64,000 bases of DNA from Bacteroidota bacterium (GCA_018829465.1 JAHJTN010000012.1:124001-188000), one strand, 5' to 3'. Counted from the stretch's first letter, positions 28,801-36,734 are shown. Numbers and translations: made by a program. Notes: generated by a model from the letters alone, not told the origin.

Positions 28801-29128
28801 AACGCCGCCTAACACCAATTTGCTCAAGCAAGCAGACCAGCTTGAAAGAGAAATGCTGATGCAAGGCTACAACGCAAATGTTTTGGAAAAAATGAAAAAT
28901 TTCCAACACCAATTGCTTCAGCTTCAAGATGCCGTCAACAAACAAAATAACGAAGAACAACGCGTTTCCAAATTCAATGATAAAATTTTTTCCCAACCGG
29001 ATACAATGCCCTTAAACATCAAAGAATATTTCCGGGAAATTGAAATATTAAACAGACAACCCTTACCTTTGCAACCCTCTTTTAAACAAAAAGTTAAAAA
29101 GTATTTTACAAAGGATGATTCAATTTAA
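25826..29128 (+). CDS. DUF4175-type large membrane protein
   Basis: 1100 residues, starting at GTG because an in-frame TAA lies 7 bases upstream. Three membrane segments are at about 28-49, 57-78 and 155-172. A beta-rich region follows (about 190-495), then a very long charged, glutamine-rich coiled-coil region (about 495-900) and a low-complexity G/E/K/Q-rich stretch (about 910-970). This layout is the DUF4175 family, which I recall upstream of ybeY and mnmG in Flavobacteriia. No enzymatic motif is seen; a structural or envelope role is an inference. Its end overlaps ybeY by 14 bases. Confidence 0.85.
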   Translation: MKTAAAEILNKLEGYIRKYYLNELLRGAIFFIALGLLYFLLITSLEYFLWLNTNFRTLLFWVFILVELGLFSWFVIRPVLGLFNIRRGLTLEAAAKNIGKHFPEVKDKLTNLLQLQTQDTANELVLAAIRQKSVELKPIPFQIAINLQNNVPFLKYAFIPVLIILAILFTGKSDFFEGYSRVARFNTPFSPPPPFQFMLLNNALTAIENEDFTIQVKTVGDVVPETMSIVVNGKERLLKKIDAQSFAYTFENIKEGKDFFFRSGKYRSEVYSVNLLMVPAMLQMKMNLDYPSYTGKKDESMENTGNVTVPEGTKIRWEIRAKNTSQIVFEDRDSLRSFDRQNDLFVFDKTAQSNQTYALSSSNEALKNHERLQYNIEVVRDEMPVIKVRQLIDSLNPNVQYFAGQLSDDYGLKTLKLVYQMKDQAKTSKSILLSVKKGLIDQFTLSFPDSLNLLPGNTYEIYFEVGDNDGFNGSKVSRSETFFYNKKTSTETQAYLLNQQQNLMQNLDKTNDNIQKFDQQIEKLNELQKSKSNLSWNEQQALKDVIERQKQQESMMKKFSEDLMKSFQQNPEETPMQESLKARLEQNQNEAEANEKLLEELQKIADKLSQTELTERLEELAKQSKSRKKSLQQLLELTKRYYVEQKMQSIANQVSQLAEKQEELSEENPEKNTADKQEKLNERFDALKKDFDDLEKDNAKLQKPVSLDRDPITEKEISSEQEKAQESLEQNQQDQAKPKQKRAAEKMKQMAQQLQQSMSMSGQDQLQEDIDVLRQIMENMLTFSMEQEKLMEKTDASERNTKGFSSVLKEQYYLREHFSHIDDSIFTLSLRHPEFSEKINQEIEKIYSFTDRSLEELSEYQIYKAASTQQYTLASANVLADFLSDILQNMQERMSGKGGGGEQGFQLPDIIQQQKTLTEQMEEKMGEQKGKEGQKGKDGEQGKASGQEKGKGLNNGENGENSEENYGELLEMLKQQQALNQALKDLIQKEGLTPPNTNLLKQADQLEREMLMQGYNANVLEKMKNFQHQLLQLQDAVNKQNNEEQRVSKFNDKIFSQPDTMPLNIKEYFREIEILNRQPLPLQPSFKQKVKKYFTKDDSI

Positions 29129-29534
29129 CTACCGTTGTGATTTTAGTCTGGCTGATGAGATTCAGATTGAAAACTGGCTACAGCTTTGCGCAGCTGACGA
29201 AAACAAAGAAATAGGTGAATTGGCCTTTTTCTTCTGTACAGACGCTGAAATCTTGGCTTTAAATCAGGAGCATTTGGGTCACGATTTTTACACCGATATC
29301 CTCACGTTTGATTACGTTGTTGGCAACCTACTTTTTGGCGATATTTTTATTTCCGTAGAGCGTGTGTCAGAAAATGCAAAAACACTACAAATCTCTTTTG
29401 AGCTAGAATTGCAAAGGGTTATCATTCACGGCCTATTGCATCTCTGTGGTTATACCGATAAAACAGACACCGATTCTGCTTTGATGCGGGTTAAAGAAAA
29501 CGAAAAACTAAAATTGTTTCACGTGAAACCATGA
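29115..29534 (+). CDS. ybeY: Endoribonuclease/rRNA maturation factor YbeY
   Basis: A zinc-dependent endoribonuclease involved in 16S rRNA 3' maturation and 70S quality control. The metal motif appears as IIHGLLHLCGYTDKTD near residues 109-124. The common form has HGxLHLxGYDH; here the last position has diverged, as in other Bacteroidota. The length is 139 residues. It overlaps the DUF4175 gene by 14 bases and mnmG by 4 bases. Its last codons, for LFHVKP, contain a parS-like palindrome. Confidence 0.92.
   Translation: MIQFNYRCDFSLADEIQIENWLQLCAADENKEIGELAFFFCTDAEILALNQEHLGHDFYTDILTFDYVVGNLLFGDIFISVERVSENAKTLQISFELELQRVIIHGLLHLCGYTDKTDTDSALMRVKENEKLKLFHVKP
29515..29530. promoter_or_regulatory. 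parS: parS-like site 1
   Basis: TGTTTCACGTGAAACC matches the ParB-binding consensus TGTTTCACGTGAAACA at 15 of 16 positions. It lies in the last codons of ybeY and ends directly before the mnmG ATG. parS sites normally cluster near the replication origin, and mnmG is often close to oriC. Confidence 0.6.
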
Positions 29535-31408
29535 GCTTATTTCAAGACATATACGATGTAATTGTAGTAGGGGGAGGTCATGCCGGTTGTGAAGCCGCAG
29601 CTGCTGCAGCCAACATGGGATCTAAGACCCTGCTTGTAACCATGAACCTGCAAACCCTTGGACAGATGTCATGCAATCCTGCTATGGGCGGTATTGCTAA
29701 AGGGCAAATTGTGCGCGAAATTGATGCTTTGGGCGGATATTCGGGTATCGTGAGCGACTTGTCTGCCATTCAGTTTAGAATGCTGAATCGCTCTAAAGGT
29801 CCCGCCATGTGGAGTCCGCGTACCCAAAATGATAGAATGCGCTTTGCAGAAACTTGGCGTTTAAAACTGGAACAGACGCCCAACTTGGATTTTTATCAAG
29901 AAATGGTAAAAAGCCTCATTATAAAAAATGGTCGGGTTACAGGGGTTATAACTTCTCTAGGCATACACATAAAAGGTAAAACAGTAGTATTGACAAACGG
30001 CACTTTTTTAAACGGTTTGATTCACATTGGTGAGAAACAATTTGGCGGCGGTCGGGCGGGAGAATCAGCGGCCTACGGCATCACAGAACAGCTAGTCTCC
30101 CTAGGTTTTGAATCGGGAAGGATGAAAACGGGCACACCGCCTCGGGTAGATGGCAGGTCGCTTAATTACACCTCTATGGAAGAACAAGCGGGTGATGAAG
30201 CGCCACAAAAGTTCTCTTTTTCAGACGAAACAAAGCCTTTGAGCTCACAGCGTTCTTGTTTTATCACTTATACAAATCCGACAGTACACGATTTGCTCAG
30301 AGAAGGCTTTGACCGATCACCTATGTTTAACGGGCGCATTCAAAGTATTGGCCCTCGGTATTGCCCGTCGGTGGAGGATAAAATTAACCGTTTTGCAGAA
30401 AAAGAACGTCATCAAATATTTGTAGAGCCCGAAGGCTGGCATACAGTAGAAGTTTATGTTAACGGATTCTCCACTTCATTGCCCGAAGATGTGCAATACA
30501 AAGCTTTAAAAGCCGTCCCGGGTTTTGAAAAAGTGAAGTTTTTTAGAGCAGGTTATGCCATTGAATACGACTACTTTCCTCCAACACAACTTCAATACAC
30601 ACTCGAAACCAAAATGATAGGTGGCCTTTATTTTGCCGGGCAAATAAACGGCACTACCGGATATGAAGAAGCGGCGTCACAGGGATTAATGGCGGGAATC
30701 AATGCACATTTGTCGGTGAAAGGAGAAGTCCCCTTTATACTCAAAAGAAGTGAAGCATACATAGGGGTGTTAATTGACGATTTAATTACCAAAGGAACAG
30801 AAGAACCTTACAGGATGTTTACTTCGCGTGCCGAACACAGAACCCTATTGCGTCAAGATAACGCTGATGTGCGCTTAACAAATATCGGCCATCAAATTGG
30901 ACTAGCTTCAACAGAACGGCTCAGAAAAATGGAAGCGAAGAAGAATAAAACAGATTCGTTTGTACAATTTTTAAAAAAAACAAGCGTGACCACAAAAGAA
31001 ATCAATCCGATTTTGTCAGCTGTCGATTCGGCAAATGTGACACAGTCCGACAAGTTGTTTAAGTTTCTGAGTCGCCCAAATATCAATTTGAAAATGTTAG
31101 CGAGTTTAAACAATGTGGCTGATTTTATTTCCGATAATCATTTGGAAGAAGAAGAAATTGAACAAGCCGAAATTCGAGTTAAATATTCCGGATATATAGA
31201 GAAAGAAATGGCCCAAGTTGAAAAACTCGGCAGGTTAGAAGACATCCAAATACCCGTCGGTTTTAATTACGATAAAGTAAAGTCATTGTCAATAGAAAGT
31301 CGCCAAAAGCTTCAAAAAATATTACCTGCCACCCTAGCACAAGCCTCAAGAATTAGCGGTGTTTCACCAAGCGATATTTCTACGTTGCTCGTTTATATGG
31401 GCAGATAA
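29531..31408 (+). CDS. mnmG: tRNA uridine 5-carboxymethylaminomethyl modification enzyme MnmG (GidA)
   Basis: FAD protein that works with MnmE to modify U34 of certain tRNAs. The FAD loop VVGGGHAGCEAA is at 12-23, followed by TLGQMSCNPAMGGIAKGQIV, a GidA signature. The C-terminal helical domain for MnmE and tRNA binding is intact, and the length of 625 residues is standard. It overlaps ybeY by 4 bases and is followed by a methyltransferase 7 bases downstream. parS-like sites lie at both ends. Confidence 0.97.
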   Translation: MSLFQDIYDVIVVGGGHAGCEAAAAAANMGSKTLLVTMNLQTLGQMSCNPAMGGIAKGQIVREIDALGGYSGIVSDLSAIQFRMLNRSKGPAMWSPRTQNDRMRFAETWRLKLEQTPNLDFYQEMVKSLIIKNGRVTGVITSLGIHIKGKTVVLTNGTFLNGLIHIGEKQFGGGRAGESAAYGITEQLVSLGFESGRMKTGTPPRVDGRSLNYTSMEEQAGDEAPQKFSFSDETKPLSSQRSCFITYTNPTVHDLLREGFDRSPMFNGRIQSIGPRYCPSVEDKINRFAEKERHQIFVEPEGWHTVEVYVNGFSTSLPEDVQYKALKAVPGFEKVKFFRAGYAIEYDYFPPTQLQYTLETKMIGGLYFAGQINGTTGYEEAASQGLMAGINAHLSVKGEVPFILKRSEAYIGVLIDDLITKGTEEPYRMFTSRAEHRTLLRQDNADVRLTNIGHQIGLASTERLRKMEAKKNKTDSFVQFLKKTSVTTKEINPILSAVDSANVTQSDKLFKFLSRPNINLKMLASLNNVADFISDNHLEEEEIEQAEIRVKYSGYIEKEMAQVEKLGRLEDIQIPVGFNYDKVKSLSIESRQKLQKILPATLAQASRISGVSPSDISTLLVYMGR

Positions 31409-31415
31409 AACTCAA

Positions 31416-32306
31416 ATGCTTCACGTGGAACATTCCAAAAACCTATCGGAAAAAGAGACTTTTATATACTTAAAAGTATCCGACCATGCCTTGTCAAAAG
31501 AAGTGTTTTCACTCGTTGCCGAAGAAAACGGTAATGTGCTAAAAACACATCCGCAACCTGAAAAAAATGAAATCGGAAAATATTATCAAAGTGAAAATTA
31601 CATTTCTCATACAGATGTAAAAAACTCTCTTTTTGATAAACTTTATCATATCGTACGTAAGATTGCTACAAAACAGAAACTGAGAAACATAGAAAAAATA
31701 ACCCATCAAAAAGGAAAGATACTCGATATAGGTGCGGGAACAGGTGAATTTGTCAAAGCAGCAAAAAAAAGTGGGTGGATATCGGAAGGTGTAGAACCTG
31801 ATGCTGGTGCCAGAAAAAAAGCTTTAGAAAAAGGCGTGACGTTGCACAGTGACACCAAACAGTATGCAGATAAAAGTTTTGATGTAGTAACCCTTTGGCA
31901 TGTGTTAGAGCATGTTTATTATCCGGATGAACAAGTCAAAAAAATACACAGGCTGCTTAAAGAAGAAGGCATCGCGGTAATTGCTGTACCAAATTTTACG
32001 TGTTATAGCGCACTGTATTATAAAAACCACTGGGCTGCATTTGATGTTCCAAGGCATTTGTGGCACTTTTCGCCGAACTATCTGAAAAAATTATTTACAT
32101 CAGAACAATTCGAATGTATCAAAACAGCAGCTTTATATCAGGATGCTTTTTACATCAACTTGCTTTCAGAAAAATATAAAACCGGAAAATCAAATCCTGT
32201 AAGGGCATTTTGGATTGCCCTCAAATGCAACCTTCTTGGGAGAAAAAAAGAAAAATGTGCCACTATGGTATATTATTTTAGAAAGAAATCAAAAGAAGCG
32301 ATTTAA
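31416..32306 (+). CDS. Class I SAM-dependent methyltransferase
   Basis: 296 residues. The SAM-binding motif KILDIGAGTGEFV is at about 101-113, VVTLWHVLEHVYYPDE is the motif II region, and VIAVPNFTCYSALYYKNHW is typical of methyltransferases of the Methyltransf_23 type. The family often modifies cell-surface sugars or quinones; no substrate can be named. I chose the ATG at 31416, since the longer frame overlaps mnmG. This start codon is within parS-like site 2. Confidence 0.85.
   Translation: MLHVEHSKNLSEKETFIYLKVSDHALSKEVFSLVAEENGNVLKTHPQPEKNEIGKYYQSENYISHTDVKNSLFDKLYHIVRKIATKQKLRNIEKITHQKGKILDIGAGTGEFVKAAKKSGWISEGVEPDAGARKKALEKGVTLHSDTKQYADKSFDVVTLWHVLEHVYYPDEQVKKIHRLLKEEGIAVIAVPNFTCYSALYYKNHWAAFDVPRHLWHFSPNYLKKLFTSEQFECIKTAALYQDAFYINLLSEKYKTGKSNPVRAFWIALKCNLLGRKKEKCATMVYYFRKKSKEAI
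31417..31432. promoter_or_regulatory. parS: parS-like site 2
   Basis: TGCTTCACGTGGAACA matches TGTTTCACGTGAAACA at 14 of 16 positions, with the palindromic core TTCACGTGGAA. It overlaps the methyltransferase start codon and codes for LHVEH. It is 1.9 kb from site 1. Confidence 0.45.
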
Positions 32307-32484
32307 CGCCGTTTACAACAACCTGCTATACAAATAGTGACACAAAAGAATTCTATGGATTAAAACTTAAATAAAACACCTTTTAAAAATAGAAAATATT
32401 TATACATAATGCATCAATAATAGTTTTGGGATATAGTAATAATATGACTTAAAAATTCACAAACAATTGTTAGAGTTTTATTCG

Positions 32485-32492
32485 TAAATTTG
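32485..32492 (+). promoter_or_regulatory. Putative -7 box of the ompH-like transcript
   Basis: TAAATTTG fits TAnnTTTG, with a TTG 15 bases upstream. It lies 24 bases before a candidate leader ORF and 110 bases before the ompH-like ATG. The preceding stretch 32307-32484 is AT-rich and shows nothing I can call. Confidence 0.45.
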
Positions 32493-32516
32493 GCGCCAAT
32501 TAAACGGAATCGTGAA

Positions 32517-32606
32517 ATGCACAATAACGGATTTAACCATCCAAAAGGTATCATCCTAAAGCATTACATTCAAATTATTAAAAAACATATTAAAAACAAA
32601 AGATGA
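32517..32606 (+). CDS. Candidate 29-residue leader ORF of the ompH-like gene
   Basis: An ATG 24 bases past a TAAATTTG box opens 29 codons (MHNNGFNHPKGIILKH onward, then basic residues) and stops in TGA that overlaps the ompH-like ATG as ATGA. The peptide is basic at its C-terminus, partly because of the A-rich leader. The spacing fits a translated leader that is coupled to the lipoprotein gene. A chance ORF is possible in this AT-rich stretch. Confidence 0.3.
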   Translation: MHNNGFNHPKGIILKHYIQIIKKHIKNKR

Positions 32607-33115
32607 AAAATTATTTATTAATTACTTTAATTGGGTTCTTCGCTGTTTCGTGCAACCAGGAAAAAACAGCCTATGTAGAAACAGAAAAACTGATGCAAGA
32701 TTACCTTGAAACCAAGGATGTAGAAAAATCGCTACAGCAAAAATCAGATTCTGTTCAAACGGGCTTGGCTCAAATGAGTCAGGAATTTCAAACACAAGTA
32801 CAAGAATACCAATCCAAGGCCTCTTCTATGAGCGCTCAAAAAAGAGAAGAAACGGAACAAACTCTCCTAGGACAACAAAGGCAAATTCAGCAAATTCAGC
32901 AAAGAGAAAGTCAAATATTTCAGGACGAATACAAAGCGCGTATGGACAGCTTGGTAAACAAAGTAAAAAAATACGTAGGTGAGTATGCGAAAAAGAATGG
33001 ATATACTTACATATTTGGTTCCAACAACACAGAAAACATCCTATATGGTGCGGAGAGTAAAAACGTAACTGAAGACGTTTTAAAAGCATTAAACGAGGCA
33101 TATAAACCTGAATAA
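32603..33115 (+). CDS. OmpH/Skp-like periplasmic chaperone, lipoprotein form
   Basis: 170 residues. The signal has a lipobox AVSC (Cys17). The rest is an alpha-helical coiled coil (about 30-115, rich in Q and E) with the OmpH-family C-terminal sequence KKNGYTYIFGSNNTENILYG. Skp-like proteins bind unfolded outer-membrane proteins; the lipid anchor suggests a membrane-tethered version. A terminator follows at 33134. Confidence 0.88.
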   Translation: MKNYLLITLIGFFAVSCNQEKTAYVETEKLMQDYLETKDVEKSLQQKSDSVQTGLAQMSQEFQTQVQEYQSKASSMSAQKREETEQTLLGQQRQIQQIQQRESQIFQDEYKARMDSLVNKVKKYVGEYAKKNGYTYIFGSNNTENILYGAESKNVTEDVLKALNEAYKPE

Positions 33116-33133
33116 AAAGTTTTAAAATATATT

Positions 33134-33165
33134 AAAAACCGGCCTTAGTTGTCGGTTTTTTTTTG
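33134..33165 (+). terminator. Terminator after the ompH-like gene
   Basis: AAAACCG and CGGTTTT pair around an 11-base loop and are followed by a run of nine T. The convergent glycosyltransferase gene stops inside this hairpin (33145). Confidence 0.75.
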
Positions 33166-34188
33166 GTCGTATATTTCGTAAACTTTTTCCAAAATAGTTT
33201 CAGGTGCAATGCTGCGCATACAATCTTCATAGCCGGGCGGAACAGTCTTGCCAAAAACAGAAGTTGGGATACAGGGAAATAAATCGCGATTCACAGTAAT
33301 TGCTCGAGAAAGTGATTGGCCGAATGGCGCAAAACCGGCATGTGGGTGTGTTACGCCCCAAATCGTAACTACAGGTATGCGATACAAGGCAGCCAAATGG
33401 GCATTTCCAGAGTCCATAGAAAGCATCAAATCTAAATTTGAAATCAACCTGAGCTCATCAGAAAAAGTGAGATGACCGGCTAAGTTTATAATGTTTGATT
33501 CGGGTTGGCATAGTGATGAAAGGGCATCGCGTTCGTTTGGCCCACCAAAAAGAATCAATTTGACACCTGATAAAGATGAAAGTGAAGCAAGTACTTTGCG
33601 CATCAAATCGGGTGGGTAGGTTTTAGAATCAAATTTGGCAAAAGGTGCCACACCGATGAGAAAATCTTGACGCGTAAGTTTTAAGCTGCTTCGAATGTCT
33701 TCAATGGGTTGTATAGCCATTGGAACGTGCTCTAAAACGATAGGAAAACCAACTTTCCTGAAGACATCTGCGTAGCGTTCGTGCGTAGTCTTGAGGGGCT
33801 TAAAAACCTTGTTTTTGCAGCGTGTCAGTCTTTTCTTTTCTAGTCGGCCTTTATCAATTACTAGCGTTTTAATGCCGGATAATCTTAAGAAAAAACCAAC
33901 AACAAGACTTCTTAAAACCTGATGGCAATCTGCAAAAGCATCAATCTTTAAACTGCGTAAATCTAATGCCAAACGTATCAATCCAAAAAAACCTTTGTGT
34001 CTGTCTGTAAGGTCAATAGGAAAAAAACGCACTTGGGGTATGTCGTCAAAAAGTGGCTTAAAAAAAGGGCGTGAAACAACCGTAATGGTCAGTTTTGGAT
34101 ATTGGTGAGTAATTGCGCGCAATACAGGAACAAGCATAGCCACATCGCCGAGTGCAGAAAGCCTGAAAACCGCAATATGCTTGTGCAT
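33145..34188 (-). CDS. Glycosyltransferase family 9 (heptosyltransferase-like)
   Basis: 347 residues. FRLSALGDVAMLVPVLRAI at the N-terminus is the ADP-heptose:LPS heptosyltransferase motif, and the C-terminal part has SMDSGNAHLAALYRIPVVTIWGVTHP, the nucleotide-sugar binding region. It should act at the cytoplasmic face of the inner membrane on lipopolysaccharide core. I chose the ATG at 34188; a TTG at 34197 would add three residues. Nine bases separate it from the DUF4254 gene. Confidence 0.92.
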   Translation of the reverse strand: MHKHIAVFRLSALGDVAMLVPVLRAITHQYPKLTITVVSRPFFKPLFDDIPQVRFFPIDLTDRHKGFFGLIRLALDLRSLKIDAFADCHQVLRSLVVGFFLRLSGIKTLVIDKGRLEKKRLTRCKNKVFKPLKTTHERYADVFRKVGFPIVLEHVPMAIQPIEDIRSSLKLTRQDFLIGVAPFAKFDSKTYPPDLMRKVLASLSSLSGVKLILFGGPNERDALSSLCQPESNIINLAGHLTFSDELRLISNLDLMLSMDSGNAHLAALYRIPVVTIWGVTHPHAGFAPFGQSLSRAITVNRDLFPCIPTSVFGKTVPPGYEDCMRSIAPETILEKVYEIYDQKKTDN

Positions 34189-34197
34189 ACGAGCCAA

Positions 34198-34806
34198 CTA
34201 GTTTTTATTTTTTGCGTACAAAACCGGATTGAGGGATTCGTCGTTGTACATTTTCATTTGCTTGTAAAGTTTCATGTACTTGCGTCCTGCTGCAATATCT
34301 TCGAGCAATTGATCAATAGCAACGGATAAATCCTGTCGTTGCGTCAAAAGCACATCTAGCTTAGCTTGACAAGCAGCACGATGATCGGTCGATGCATTCT
34401 CCCTTGTGGCTTCTTCGCGCATGTGGTATATTTTAAGCGATAAAATAGACAACCTATCAATAGCCCAAGCGGGTGTTTCGGTGTTGATAGATGCATCGGC
34501 TTGAGGGGTAACATTTTTATACTTTTCAAGAAAAAAACTGTCTATGTATTCTACAAAATCTGTCCTGTCTTGATTTGATGCATCAATTTTTCGTTTCAAA
34601 ACCAAAGCCGCATCAGGTTGAATTTGTGGATCTCTAATTAAATCTTCATAATGCCACTGAACGGTATCTATCCAACATTTTCGGTACAATAGGTGTTTGA
34701 CATCACCATTTGGATAAGGATTTGAAAAAGCTTGTGAAACATCATCAATGACATGATACACACGTATAACTTCATCAAAAATTTGGTTGGCAAGTGTAGA
34801 AAACAT
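34198..34806 (-). CDS. DUF4254 domain protein
   Basis: A 202-residue soluble helical protein. The stretch AIDRLSILSLKIYHMREEA is the mark of DUF4254, a family I know from Bacteroidota next to family-9 glycosyltransferases. No catalytic residue is evident. A TATCTTTG box lies 17 bases upstream, and the stop is 9 bases before the glycosyltransferase, so both are likely made from one transcript. Confidence 0.85.
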   Translation of the reverse strand: MFSTLANQIFDEVIRVYHVIDDVSQAFSNPYPNGDVKHLLYRKCWIDTVQWHYEDLIRDPQIQPDAALVLKRKIDASNQDRTDFVEYIDSFFLEKYKNVTPQADASINTETPAWAIDRLSILSLKIYHMREEATRENASTDHRAACQAKLDVLLTQRQDLSVAIDQLLEDIAAGRKYMKLYKQMKMYNDESLNPVLYAKNKN

Positions 34807-34823
34807 AATTCTATATTTTAAGA

Positions 34824-34831
34824 CAAAGATA
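34824..34831 (-). promoter_or_regulatory. Putative -7 box of the DUF4254 gene
   Basis: TATCTTTG on the minus strand fits TAnnTTTG, 17 bases before the start. Confidence 0.45.
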
Positions 34832-34846
34832 AGCCAAATCCATAAA

Positions 34847-35770
34847 TTAGATCGATTGAATCAACAATACGGCTGTAAAAGCTGTCAATAGCCACATCCA
34901 CAACTCTTTGAGTATGGGTTTGTGAATGTACTCCGTAAATGATGCGGAGAAAATAGCAACAAAGGGAAACAGCAACAACATCAAATTATCTGCCTCTGAC
35001 ATGAATGATGCGATAAGCAGAAGAGAAATAAGCCATCCAAAAAAGATAAGCAAGCGAACCTTTCTGTAAATAGCAGATTTTCTGAGTAATTTCTTATAGA
35101 AAAAAAACGCGGTTAACAAGCTGGTAAAAAAAATAAAATAGAGTGTATTGGGCGCATTGGAATATTGGGCAAAATCCCAAAAAACAATGTTATCAAAAGC
35201 AAACAAGTCGAAAAAAAAAGGAAGGTGATCTGTAACGTAGCACCAAGTAAAAACCAGAAAAACAGACACAAAAACACCTACAAAAGGAATAAACCAAAAC
35301 CGATTTGGCTTTCCCTCAAACAAGGCTAGTGAGCTATAAATGAGCAATAGAAAAAAAAGCGCTTGTGGCTGAAAAAAAGCGGAAATAGACATCCAAAAAG
35401 CGGCGTCAAACACTTTCTGTCTGATATCTACTGCGGTGCGAATAGACAAAATGCGGCGCAGTCCTAACAAAAAAAACGAAAAGGAAAACAACACATCTAT
35501 ATCAGAAGAAACGCCCAAAAACAACATCAAAAACAAGGAAAAAAAATAGAGCGCAAGGCTGTTGTTTTGCGTCAATCTATTTCGATGTACTATAAAATTA
35601 AACAAGGCCAAAATAAATAAAACGAGTAAACCATTCCATACAATATCCAAAAAAACAGGTTTGAACGAATCGGAACGCATCAAGGAAATAAAGACTATCC
35701 AACAAAGCATCAAGCAGTAAACAACTACAAAATGTATGGGTTTGGACTTGCTGAAAAATTGATGGAGCAT
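34847..35770 (-). CDS. DUF6427-type multi-spanning membrane protein
   Basis: 307 residues with about eight hydrophobic helices. The N-terminus LHQFFSKSKPIHFVVVYCLM and the motif SISAFFQPQALFFLLLIYSS match the DUF6427 family of Flavobacteriia as I recall it. The role is unknown. It usually sits near purD and DUF6341, as here, and often beside a uracil phosphoribosyltransferase gene that is absent from this window. A TACTTTTG box lies 17 bases upstream. Confidence 0.75.
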   Translation of the reverse strand: MLHQFFSKSKPIHFVVVYCLMLCWIVFISLMRSDSFKPVFLDIVWNGLLVLFILALFNFIVHRNRLTQNNSLALYFFSLFLMLFLGVSSDIDVLFSFSFFLLGLRRILSIRTAVDIRQKVFDAAFWMSISAFFQPQALFFLLLIYSSLALFEGKPNRFWFIPFVGVFVSVFLVFTWCYVTDHLPFFFDLFAFDNIVFWDFAQYSNAPNTLYFIFFTSLLTAFFFYKKLLRKSAIYRKVRLLIFFGWLISLLLIASFMSEADNLMLLLFPFVAIFSASFTEYIHKPILKELWMWLLTAFTAVLLIQSI

Positions 35771-35787
35771 GTTCTAAAATAAGATAC

Positions 35788-35795
35788 CAAAAGTA
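35788..35795 (-). promoter_or_regulatory. Putative -7 box of the DUF6427 gene
   Basis: TACTTTTG on the minus strand fits TAnnTTTG, 17 bases before the start. Confidence 0.45.
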
Positions 35796-35847
35796 AAAAA
35801 ACACTTCAATTAATCAGATATTAATCGTGAAAGTTTGAACGGAAGTG

Positions 35848-35855
35848 TATGTTTG
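35848..35855 (+). promoter_or_regulatory. Putative -7 box of the PhnA-like gene
   Basis: TATGTTTG fits TAnnTTTG, 15 bases before the ATG at 35871. Confidence 0.45.
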
Positions 35856-35870
35856 CAAAAATTTATATAT

Positions 35871-36419
35871 ATGTCAAGCAATCTTGAACGGTGCGAACTG
35901 TGCCAGTCCGAAACCGCTATCTCAGTTTATGAATTACCACCGCATGGGCACAATAGTTCATACCGAGGCGTTTGTGTTTGTGAAAACTGCCTTAGTCAAA
36001 TAGAAAATCCGGATTTGATGGATATCAATCACTGGCGTTGTTTAAACGACAGCATGTGGAGCGAAAAGGAGGAAGTAAAAATTTTGGTTTGGAGAATTTT
36101 ACACCGCCTTAAGGGTGAGGGCTGGCCTCAAGATCTTTTAGATATGATGTACCTAAACGAATCCTCATTGGCGTTTGCCCAAAGTGGGTTAGACGACGAA
36201 ACAAAACCCAAGCACCAAGACACTAATGGCAACTTGCTTAGCAACGGAGATCAGGTAACCCTCATTAAGGATCTCGATGTAAAAGGAAGCAGCCTGACCG
36301 CCAAGCGAGGAACTGTGGTAAAAAAAATTACACTAGTGGAAGACAATCCGGAACAAATTGAAGGAAAAATTGATGGCCAACTCATCGTAATCCTGACAAA
36401 ATTTGTTAAAAAATCTTGA
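35871..36419 (+). CDS. PhnA/YjdM-family zinc-ribbon protein
   Basis: 182 residues. The N-terminus has a zinc-ribbon pattern (CELCQSE at about 8-14 and CVCENCLSQ at about 34-42), and the C-terminal half is the YjdM/PhnA domain with DTNGNLLSNGDQVTLIKDLDVKGSS. E. coli YjdM is about 111 residues, so this form is extended in the middle by a helical insert. Despite the old name it is not a phosphonoacetate hydrolase in most genomes. The role is unknown. The ATG at 35871 is used because the -7 box is just upstream. Confidence 0.87.
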   Translation: MSSNLERCELCQSETAISVYELPPHGHNSSYRGVCVCENCLSQIENPDLMDINHWRCLNDSMWSEKEEVKILVWRILHRLKGEGWPQDLLDMMYLNESSLAFAQSGLDDETKPKHQDTNGNLLSNGDQVTLIKDLDVKGSSLTAKRGTVVKKITLVEDNPEQIEGKIDGQLIVILTKFVKKS

Positions 36420-36464
36420 CAATCTCAAAGACAAATAAAATTTTACGACCATAAAGAAAATATT

Positions 36465-36472
36465 TATCTTTG
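36465..36472 (+). promoter_or_regulatory. Putative -7 box of the DUF6341 gene
   Basis: TATCTTTG fits TAnnTTTG, 25 bases before the ATG at 36498. Confidence 0.45.
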
Positions 36473-36497
36473 TGGCTCAAATTTAAAATTTGATTAC

Positions 36498-36734
36498 ATG
36501 ACACCGATGAAAAATTTTTTTGAAGGCATACAAAGTTTCTTTGAATTTGTAATGTTTAATAACCTTGATTGGGTTAGGCAAATGGAATTGGAAAATTGGT
36601 GGATGGCCAATCTGGTAAACTGGACTTTTTTGATAATTGGCTTTGTAGCTGCAGTCTATTGGATTAAACAATTACAACTTTTTAATGATCGTGGCGAAGA
36701 AGACAAATCCATCACTTCGCATTCCTACCTATAG
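36498..36734 (+). CDS. DUF6341-type small membrane protein
   Basis: 78 residues with one central hydrophobic helix (WTFLIIGFVAAVYWIKQL, about 42-59). The opening MKNFFEGIQSFFEFVMF and the following WWMANLVNW match a family I recall from Flavobacteriia next to purD. The start may also be the ATG three codons later. It is tail to tail with purD, overlapping by 6 bases. The function is unknown. Confidence 0.78.
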   Translation: MTPMKNFFEGIQSFFEFVMFNNLDWVRQMELENWWMANLVNWTFLIIGFVAAVYWIKQLQLFNDRGEEDKSITSHSYL

